A DNA stretch of 9,640 nt, taken from the NCBI GenBank assembly GCA_014799525.1, contig JAAVHW010000001.1:20039-29678 (forward strand), in the 5' to 3' direction. Positions 5,407 to 9,640 of the stretch are shown piece by piece. The DNA comes from Clostridiales bacterium (GTDB lineage: Bacteria; Bacillota; Clostridia; Christensenellales; CAG-917). Both the position numbers and the translations under genes were made by a program. The notes under the pieces were generated by a model. The model was not told the origin of the DNA and ran no database searches. It worked only from the letters and a program-made list of their open reading frames with translations. The number at the start of each line of letters is the position of its first letter. The stretch's first letter is position 1.

Positions 5407-6006
5407 ATGGAAAGAGAAGTGCGCGAGCCAAAGCAGGAGCGCTCAATCGAAAAAAAGCACAAAATATTAAAAGCCGGTTACGAGCTTTTTTCAAACGTGG
5501 GTTATCACAACACCAACACCGCGCAGATAGCAAAGCAGGCGGGCGTATCCACTGGTATCGTATACGGCTATTTTAAGGATAAGCGCGATATCTTGCTTGA
5601 CGTACTTGCGATATACGTGGAGCAAGCGTTCTCCCCTGTTCTTGAGCTTATGGACAAGCTTGAAGCACCTATAAACTACTACGTGCTTGCAAAGGACGTG
5701 CTTGACAGCGCAATCGGGATACACCGCAGCAACGCCAAAATACACGAGGCACTGCACTCCATGTCCCACTGCGATGAAGCGGTAAACGATAGGTTTATCG
5801 AGCTTGAAGATGAGATAACTCTTCAGATTTCCAATAAGCTTGCAGCACTCGGAGCGGACGCGCCAAACCTCACCGAGCGAGTCCACTTTGCAATGGACGT
5901 CGTGCAATCGTTTGCGCACGAATACATATTTGACAACCACACCTACATTGATTATGGCGCAATGCGCACTATCGTTGAAAACACGCTCGTCGCGCTGTTT
6001 ATATAG
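5407..6006 (+). CDS. TetR/AcrR family transcriptional regulator
   Basis: This 199-aa protein has an N-terminal TetR DNA-binding domain: KILKAGYELFSNVGYHNTNT, then the helix-turn-helix IAKQAGVSTGIVYGYFKDK (about 41-59) and RDILLDVL. The C-terminal two thirds is a helical ligand and dimer domain with no effector I can name. The ATG at 5407 is preferred over a TTG at 5392 because a weak AGGT lies 6 nt before the ATG and family members start close to this point. It is divergent from the feo operon, so it may regulate itself, feo, or the DUF2461 gene that follows after 3 nt. Control of iron uptake by this protein is possible but unsupported. Confidence 0.9.
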   Translation: MEREVREPKQERSIEKKHKILKAGYELFSNVGYHNTNTAQIAKQAGVSTGIVYGYFKDKRDILLDVLAIYVEQAFSPVLELMDKLEAPINYYVLAKDVLDSAIGIHRSNAKIHEALHSMSHCDEAVNDRFIELEDEITLQISNKLAALGADAPNLTERVHFAMDVVQSFAHEYIFDNHTYIDYGAMRTIVENTLVALFI

Positions 6007-6009
6007 GCT

Positions 6010-6684
6010 ATGTTTACACAAAGAGCACTTGATTTTTTATATTTCAATCACAAGCACAACTCCAAGCAATGGTATCAGGAGCATAAGGACGACTACAAAA
6101 AATACTTAGTCGAGCCGTTTGCCGAGCTTGTCACAGCACTTACGCCCACAATGCTGTCAATAGACGAGCATTTTATTGTAGAGCCAAAGGTAGACAGAAC
6201 AATATCGCGCATATACAGGGATATGCGCTACGCGTCTGACGGATATCTCTACCGCGAAACAATGTGGTGTACGTTTATGCGCGACAAAAAGCTATACAAC
6301 GGACTGCCTGGGTATTTCTTTGAGATTTCGCCCTACTCCTTCCGCTATGGCTGCGGCTATTATCAAGCGGACGGACAGTCAATAAAAAACTTCCGTCAGC
6401 TCATACTTGACGGCTCGCCCGAGTTCAAAGCGGCGTTTGATTGCTACAACAATCAAAACGTATTCGCACTCTATGGAGATAAGCTCAAATCATGCAAATA
6501 TACGGAATATCCGCCCGAAGTACAGGAATGGTTATCTTACAAAAACGCAGGTTTACTGACTGTAAGCAAGGATATAAACCTGCTGTTGAGCAAAAATCTT
6601 GCAGACGTCCTCGCCGAACAATTCCTCATGATAAAGCCATTTTTTGATTTACTTCAAAAAGCTGAGGACATGAAAAATTATTGA
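6010..6684 (+). CDS. DUF2461 domain-containing protein
   Basis: This 224-aa soluble protein fits the DUF2461 (TIGR02453-like) family in length and motifs. The N-terminal ALDFLYFNHKHNSKQWYQEH matches the family pattern of a short helix followed by N-x-x-x-W. The core has DRTISRIYRDMRYASD (about 62-77), and a YFFEISPYSFRYGCGYY segment follows (about 102-118). No catalytic role has been established for the family. It starts 3 nt after the TetR stop and ends before a terminator, so the two genes form an operon. The TetR protein therefore probably controls it, directly or through autoregulation. There are no signal or membrane segments. Confidence 0.85.
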   Translation: MFTQRALDFLYFNHKHNSKQWYQEHKDDYKKYLVEPFAELVTALTPTMLSIDEHFIVEPKVDRTISRIYRDMRYASDGYLYRETMWCTFMRDKKLYNGLPGYFFEISPYSFRYGCGYYQADGQSIKNFRQLILDGSPEFKAAFDCYNNQNVFALYGDKLKSCKYTEYPPEVQEWLSYKNAGLLTVSKDINLLLSKNLADVLAEQFLMIKPFFDLLQKAEDMKNY

Positions 6685-6705
6685 TTCATAAGTTTTACTC
6701 ACAAA

Positions 6706-6729
6706 AAAGCGCACCAATCGGTGCGCTTT
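6706..6729. terminator. bidirectional terminator between DUF2461 and XRE genes
   Basis: AAAGCGCACC (6706-6715) and its complement (6720-6729) form a 10-bp stem with an AATC loop. Read leftward it ends in T6, which serves the XRE gene; read rightward the T-run is short. It separates the convergent genes. Confidence 0.75.
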
Positions 6730-6733
6730 ACAT

Positions 6734-6937
6734 TTACTTGTCTCCAAACTCCTTTCCCGTAATGAGATAGTCGATTGAAACTCCAAAATACTTAGAGAAT
6801 TGTATCAGCAACTGAAAGCTCGGTTCCCTCTTCCCACTTTCATAATACGAAAGAGCTTCGCGTGTTATATTCAAATCCAACGCGACCTTCTGCTGTGTGA
6901 GATTTTTTGCTTTTCGTATTGTTTTCAGTCCTTCCAT
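6734..6937 (-). CDS. XRE family small transcriptional repressor
   Basis: A 67-aa protein consisting almost entirely of one Cro/CI-type helix-turn-helix domain: LKTIRKAKNLTQQKVALDL, then the recognition region NITREALSYYESGKREPS, then LIQFSKYFGVSIDYLITG. There is no sensor or protease domain, so it is likely a simple dimeric repressor or an antitoxin-like regulator. The ATG at 6937 is chosen because the family starts with this MEGLK-type sequence; a TTG at 6949 is the only longer option. Neither has a strong ribosome binding site. The start is about 5 bp from the TTGACA of a divergent rightward promoter, with two palindromes beyond, which points to control of the genes to its right and of itself. 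Confidence 0.85.
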   Translation of the reverse strand: MEGLKTIRKAKNLTQQKVALDLNITREALSYYESGKREPSFQLLIQFSKYFGVSIDYLITGKEFGDK

Positions 6938-6942
6938 ATCTC

Positions 6943-6971
6943 TTGACAAAAGTGTAACAAATTGTTAATAT
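6943..6971 (+). promoter_or_regulatory. divergent rightward promoter next to the XRE gene
   Basis: TTGACA (6943-6948) is a perfect -35, followed after 17 bp by TAATAT (6966-6971). The start would be near 6978. The palindrome at 6955-6967 covers the spacer and the first bases of the -10, and the one at 6978-6994 covers the start. It would drive a leader of about 500 nt into the three-gene cassette. Confidence 0.6.
6955..6967. promoter_or_regulatory. XRE operator 1
   Basis: TAACA-AAT-TGTTA is a perfect 5-3-5 palindrome inside the rightward promoter. It shares the TGTAACA half-site (6953-6959 and 6978-6984) with operator 2; the two centres are about 25 bp apart. This fits two XRE dimers on one face of the helix. 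Confidence 0.5.
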
Positions 6972-6977
6972 TGTTTA

Positions 6978-6994
6978 TGTAACAGTATGTTACA
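6978..6994. promoter_or_regulatory. XRE operator 2
   Basis: TGTAAC-AGTAT-GTTACA is a perfect 6-5-6 palindrome at the predicted start of the rightward transcript. Binding here would block initiation. Size and symmetry suit a Cro/CI-type dimer. Confidence 0.6.
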
Positions 6995-7069
6995 TTTGAT
7001 ATGCTTATATAGTAATAATAAAGAAATTCAATGCAATTTTAATATTTCTTTTATTTTTGCGAGGAGGTG

Positions 7070-7098
7070 TTGACAAAGTAATTTATTCGTGGTACTGT
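7070..7098 (+). promoter_or_regulatory. second rightward promoter with extended -10
   Basis: TTGACA (7070-7075), a 17-bp spacer and TGG-TACTGT (-10 at 7093-7098) with the TG extension. The -10 itself is poor. It could transcribe the repeat region independently of the XRE-controlled promoter. A ribosome-binding-like AGGAGGA at 7114-7120 follows, with no standard start codon in range. Confidence 0.4.
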
Positions 7099-7253
7099 GT
7101 ATGCAAATTTTTCAGGAGGATTTTATTTCAAAAATATTTCGCAAAGATTGATATTTTAGGGAGACGTCCGATTGTACTACTAAAAACTGTTATAAATTCA
7201 GATAGGGTTTATATATGCTTTACTGTCATATAGCTGTTTCTTGTACCCAAAAT

Positions 7254-7454
7254 CGACTTCGTCCTTAAATATATATGGGAGAAGTCTGCTCTAAACCGAC
7301 TTCATCCTTAAAAATATACAGCGTGGAAGAGTCAAATCCAGATTGGTTTCATCCTCAGAAATATACCGCAGGAAAGTCTTAAAGGTGACTTCGTCCTAAA
7401 AAATAAGCTAAAGAGGCAAACCGCAAAGAAACGACTTTATCCAAAATCATTTAA
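7254..7454 (+). repeat. five degenerate 42-47 nt tandem repeats, candidate RNA
   Basis: Units begin at 7254, 7297, 7344, 7386 and 7432, with spacings of 43, 47, 42 and 46 nt. The shared head is CGACTTC(A/G)TCCTTAAA followed by AATATA. Units 1 and 2 agree at 20 of the first 22 bases, units 3 and 4 at about 17, and unit 5 only at CGACTT.ATCC. In units 1-3 the tail carries GGA..AGTC, which pairs back to GACTTC.TCC around an AT-rich loop. G-U-compatible changes occur in unit 3. No reading frame runs through. Whether it acts as RNA (leader, sponge, antitoxin-like) or as DNA (protein-binding iterons) cannot be told from the sequence. The remainder of 6995-7253 holds no convincing gene. Confidence 0.6.
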
Positions 7455-7471
7455 TTGCGCAACCAGCGCAA
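7455..7471 (+). other. hairpin abutting the 181-aa gene ribosome binding site
   Basis: TTGCGC (7455-7460) pairs with GCGCAA (7466-7471) across AACCA. The last base is the first A of the AAAGGAG ribosome binding site (7471-7477). There is no T-run, so it is more a translation-control hairpin than a terminator. Confidence 0.45.
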
Positions 7472-7483
7472 AAGGAGAACTGT

Positions 7484-8029
7484 ATGGAAAACACAAACAG
7501 CAACTCTACGAGAATCATGCTGCCGCCTATGACGGTCACGCAAAACGGCAGAGAATATCCCGTACTTATCAATCAACAGTTTTGTTATAGTTGGTTAAAA
7601 AGAGTGTTTTTTGAATCCGAAAGCTTCGCACATGGCAACCTATGCGGCATGGAGGAAGATATCAAGCAAGTCGTATCAGTTTTCGGAGCACTAAATTTCA
7701 AAGAGCTTACGCACGGCAAATATGAGTTGCCATCGGAATTTGAAAACATTGTTTTGCACACGTTTGAGAAAAACGGTCAAATGCTCACCGTAATTGTCAT
7801 TCCGCTTGATTCGACTATAAAAGAATGCGACTGCAATATGGCAGGCTTTTTCAAAAGCGGCAACATGCGGATTATGTACACAAGCGAATACTACTCTAAG
7901 TCTAACGAGTTTCAGCTGTGCTGTTTTGACGATAAAGGCACCCATATGCCTTTTGGGATATGCGTAGAAACTATAGAACAATTCAAAGACGAGATATTCA
8001 AACTCAATGGGGATACGAGAGAATGCTAA
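7484..8029 (+). CDS. unrecognised 181-aa protein, first gene of cassette
   Basis: I do not recognise this family. The ATG follows AAAGGAG by 6 nt, so it is a well-initiated gene. The protein is soluble, with no signal peptide or membrane segment. It begins with a polar Asn/Ser/Thr-rich tail, then alternating strand-like and helical stretches (TVTQNGREYPVLIN, MLTVIVIPLD near 100-109, GNMRIMYTSEYY near 126-137). It has eight cysteines (34, 54, 115, 117, 146, 147, 160, 181), including a CDC and a CC pair, but no classic zinc-finger spacing. It lies directly after the repeat leader and 11 nt before the next gene, so it is translated with the cassette. Its position resembles a toxin gene behind a repeat RNA, but no ToxN-like motif was seen. 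Confidence 0.75.
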   Translation: MENTNSNSTRIMLPPMTVTQNGREYPVLINQQFCYSWLKRVFFESESFAHGNLCGMEEDIKQVVSVFGALNFKELTHGKYELPSEFENIVLHTFEKNGQMLTVIVIPLDSTIKECDCNMAGFFKSGNMRIMYTSEYYSKSNEFQLCCFDDKGTHMPFGICVETIEQFKDEIFKLNGDTREC

Positions 8030-8040
8030 GAGGTGCAACA

Positions 8041-8325
8041 ATGAGTATACAATCGGAATTTGAAGAATACCTTATCGCAAGAGGATACAAACAACAAACA
8101 CCAAAGGGCAAGCCCAGCACAGTCAAAAACTATATAAACAGCATAAATTTGGTTTGCAAACAAGAAAACTGCTCGTGGGAGGAGCTTGCACGAAAAATAT
8201 TCAGAGTTATTGACAAATACAGCAAAAATGGCTTGAATTCAAGCATTGGCGAAAAAGGTCATAAGACAGTCATAAACGCACTGAAACAATTCAAAAAATT
8301 CTGTTTTGATTATTGCAGCATTTAA
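8041..8325 (+). CDS. 94-aa protein resembling a stand-alone recombinase core-binding domain
   Basis: A small helical protein. FEEYLIARGY, PSTVKNYINSINLVCKQ and the C-terminal HKTVINALKQFKKFC recall the SAM-like core-binding domain that precedes the catalytic domain in tyrosine recombinases. The catalytic domain (R..HxxR..Y) is absent and nothing downstream in any frame supplies it, so the protein could bind DNA but not cut it. The ATG at 8041 is selected because GAGGTG lies upstream with a short spacer, 11 nt after the previous stop. A longer frame back to 7960 would overlap the preceding gene and has no matching sequence. Role unknown; a DNA-binding adaptor or directionality-type factor is conceivable. 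The fold assignment is by eye. Confidence 0.7.
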   Translation: MSIQSEFEEYLIARGYKQQTPKGKPSTVKNYINSINLVCKQENCSWEELARKIFRVIDKYSKNGLNSSIGEKGHKTVINALKQFKKFCFDYCSI

Positions 8326-8348
8326 AATCAAAAAGGATTTAGGAATTC

Positions 8349-8362
8349 CGCAATTTATTGCG
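8349..8362. other. small palindrome between the second and third cassette genes
   Basis: CGCAAT-TT-ATTGCG is a perfect 6-2-6 inverted repeat in the 97-nt gap. A TATAAT (8367-8372) lies just downstream but has no credible -35, so a separate promoter for the third gene is uncertain. Confidence 0.3.
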
Positions 8363-8422
8363 TATATATAATAGCAATTCGGTTTTGTCAAAGGCAAAGC
8401 CGCAAATAAAGGAGAAAATATT

Positions 8423-9145
8423 ATGGATTTGGAATTGCAAAAGATAGTAAACAATTATTTGAAAGATTTTGAAAACAAAAAGAATTTTGACTTCGTAGTC
8501 AAAAATTCTATACCCGTTGTTTGGTTCGGCGATATTGAAGCATATCAAAAGTCACCAAAGAGGATTGTAACAATCGGCGTAAACCCGTCCAACAAAGAGT
8601 TCCCAACAAAAGATAAACCGAGATTTGACTGCAAAGCAAACAATGCCGATGCGCTCTATAATACCCTGAACAATTACTTTAAAGATAATGATACAAGCAA
8701 TCCATATACAGGCTGGTTTAACAATCTAGAAAGATGCTTAAATCTAATTGACACAAGCTTCGGCGGCAAAATGAATGCAACTAATTTTACAAACACTGCC
8801 ATTCACATTGACGAACATACGTCTATTGCTACAAGTAAAATTTGGAGAAAACTTAAAGAAAAACAAATACAAGAAATAAATCAACAAGAACTATTCCAAG
8901 ATTTATTAAACTATCTAAATCCAGATGTAATTTTGATGTCAAGAAACCATGATATATTTATGAGTTCTTTGCACATTGTCAATCCCGTGCAAATATTTTA
9001 TGAACATAGAAAAATTGAAGTATATCAAGAAAACAACAGAATAATGGTCTATGGAAGAAATTCCCAAGGAACTCCTTTTAGTAAAGATTATATAACAGAT
9101 AAAATGTTCAATGATGCTTTCTCAGAAGTAAGAAATCTTATGTAA
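8423..9145 (+). CDS. uracil-DNA-glycosylase-like superfamily protein (tentative)
   Basis: This 240-aa soluble protein carries PVVWFGD (31-37) and RIVTIGVNPSNKEF (47-60). The latter resembles the G-x-N-P motif I loop of mismatch-specific and related uracil-DNA glycosylases. Further on are NFTNTAIHID (121-130), PDVILMSRN (167-175, like the strand before the UDG C-terminal motif) and GRNSQGTPFS (211-220). A standard HPS motif II is missing, and Asp or His equivalents of the catalytic residues cannot be placed with certainty. It may be a diverged glycosylase or a non-catalytic relative. The ATG follows AAAGGAG by 8 nt. It is the last gene before a strong terminator and is AT-rich compared with the feo genes, suggesting acquired DNA. 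Confidence 0.6.
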   Translation: MDLELQKIVNNYLKDFENKKNFDFVVKNSIPVVWFGDIEAYQKSPKRIVTIGVNPSNKEFPTKDKPRFDCKANNADALYNTLNNYFKDNDTSNPYTGWFNNLERCLNLIDTSFGGKMNATNFTNTAIHIDEHTSIATSKIWRKLKEKQIQEINQQELFQDLLNYLNPDVILMSRNHDIFMSSLHIVNPVQIFYEHRKIEVYQENNRIMVYGRNSQGTPFSKDYITDKMFNDAFSEVRNLM

Positions 9146-9159
9146 AACATTAAATCAAC

Positions 9160-9195
9160 AAAAAGCGCACTTTACTTTGATAAAGTGCGCTTTTT
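9160..9195. terminator. strong bidirectional terminator
   Basis: AAAAAGCGCACTTTA (9160-9174) and its exact complement (9181-9195) form a 15-bp stem with a CTTTGA loop and A5/T5 ends. It lies between the cassette and the convergent PH-domain gene and serves both. Confidence 0.88.
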
Positions 9196-9230
9196 ATATT
9201 TGTTTTGATATTCAAGCATAAACAATCGCC

Positions 9231-9640
9231 CTACTTTCTCGGCTTTGTGAAGTGCGAGAGTTGAAGCTGTATGCGCTTGTTTTCGGCTTGCTTCTTTGCG
9301 TCCTCAACCTGCTTGAGTATACGCATAGAGAGTCTATCAACGGCCTTTACACCCTTCATCACGTTGTCGCCAAGTATGCCGTCGGCGTATATGATGATTG
9401 CGCCGTAGTCAAATATCCTCTGCAGCAGTCTTTGCTTTGTTTCGATTGTGATAACCTTGTCGAGTGGGACGGTTATATTCTTCACCGCAAACACTCCGTA
9501 GCGCATGACAATCTTATCCTCTGTCACGATAAGCTCTTTTTTGTACACGGAAATCGCTTGCATAAGGAAATGAAAGAGTACGAACGCCGCCGCGCCTACA
9601 AGCACCCACCTCATGATAGAATCGGTGAAATACATCACCG
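9231..9640 (-). CDS. bPH2 (YdbS-like) membrane PH-domain protein, partial
   Basis: About 135 residues are visible. A hydrophobic segment RWVLVGAAAFVLFHFLMQA is followed by KKELIVTEDKIVMRYGVF, VPLDKVITIETKQRLLQRIFDYGAIIIY and a basic, Gln/Lys-rich C-terminal tail. This is the membrane-anchored bacterial PH domain (PF03703, YdbS/YdbT-like), of unknown molecular role, often linked to envelope functions. The frame is open to the window edge: the first codons seen are GTG-ATG, at the last bases. Family members usually have two membrane segments before the domain, so the gene probably begins outside the window. It converges with the cassette on the shared terminator. Confidence 0.75.
   Translation of the reverse strand, partial: VMYFTDSIMRWVLVGAAAFVLFHFLMQAISVYKKELIVTEDKIVMRYGVFAVKNITVPLDKVITIETKQRLLQRIFDYGAIIIYADGILGDNVMKGVKAVDRLSMRILKQVEDAKKQAENKRIQLQLSHFTKPRK

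Noticed and set aside
7057..7233. A 58-codon frame starting at TTG in the leader
   Set aside because: The TTG lies upstream of the purine run that would serve as its ribosome binding site, and the peptide resembles nothing I recognise.
7254..7454. CRISPR array
   Set aside because: Repeats are degenerate, unit lengths vary from 42 to 47, the intervening parts are not spacer-like because they pair with the repeats, and no cas gene is present.
7254..8029. A known type III toxin-antitoxin system (ToxIN, CptIN or TenpIN)
   Set aside because: The architecture is suggestive, but known antitoxin repeats are nearly identical and followed by a terminator, and the 181-aa protein lacks recognisable ToxN-like motifs.

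Overview
The window looks like part of the chromosome of an anaerobic, moderately AT-rich Bacillota (Clostridia-type) bacterium, possibly an uncultured gut lineage. The reasons are the feoA-feoA-feoB operon ending in a small Cys-rich FeoB-associated membrane protein, strong AGGAGG-like ribosome binding sites, and the many A/T-flanked stem-loop terminators. No single sequence fixes the genus, so this placement is inference.

Layout. Positions 1-577 hold no convincing gene. They contain a possible leftward promoter for a gene beyond the left edge, a 103-bp terminal-inverted-repeat element (200-302), and a GCGCAC stem-loop. A BrnT/BrnA-type toxin-antitoxin pair follows (578-1101, +). Its promoter is consensus and so close to the toxin start that the mRNA should be leaderless. 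A dense run of palindromes (1157-1616) comes next and contains a 21-bp copy of the 3' end of the neighbouring tRNA-Ala(CGC) gene (1616-1691, -). The ferrous-iron operon runs leftward: feoA1 (5070-4858), feoA2 (4847-4527), feoB (4524-2227) and a FeoB-associated protein (2139-1918). Its promoter is flanked by two copies of the same imperfect palindrome. feoA2 has no ATG, GTG or TTG where its start should be; an ATA sits there behind a good ribosome binding site. Divergent from feo is a TetR-type regulator with a long, foldable leader, followed 3 nt later by a DUF2461 protein.

The right part is the least explained. A small XRE repressor gene (6937-6734, -) faces a rightward TTGACA promoter overlapped by two matching palindromes. 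Downstream lies about 500 nt of apparently untranslated sequence with a second promoter-like site and five degenerate repeats of 42-47 nt. The first three repeats each fold as GACTTC..TCC / GGA..AGTC hairpins. Then come three + strand genes: an unrecognised 181-aa protein, a 94-aa stand-alone recombinase-type core-binding-like domain, and a 240-aa protein with a uracil-DNA-glycosylase-like motif. A strong bidirectional terminator ends the cassette, and a partial membrane PH-domain (bPH2) gene enters from the right edge on the minus strand.

How the parts work together. The feo genes form one iron(II) uptake unit under a shared operator-controlled promoter. BrnTA is a self-regulating toxin-antitoxin module next to a tRNA, a typical landing area for mobile DNA. 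The XRE, repeat-RNA and three-gene block looks like a repressor-controlled accessory cassette of unknown function. It is the best candidate here for an undescribed system.
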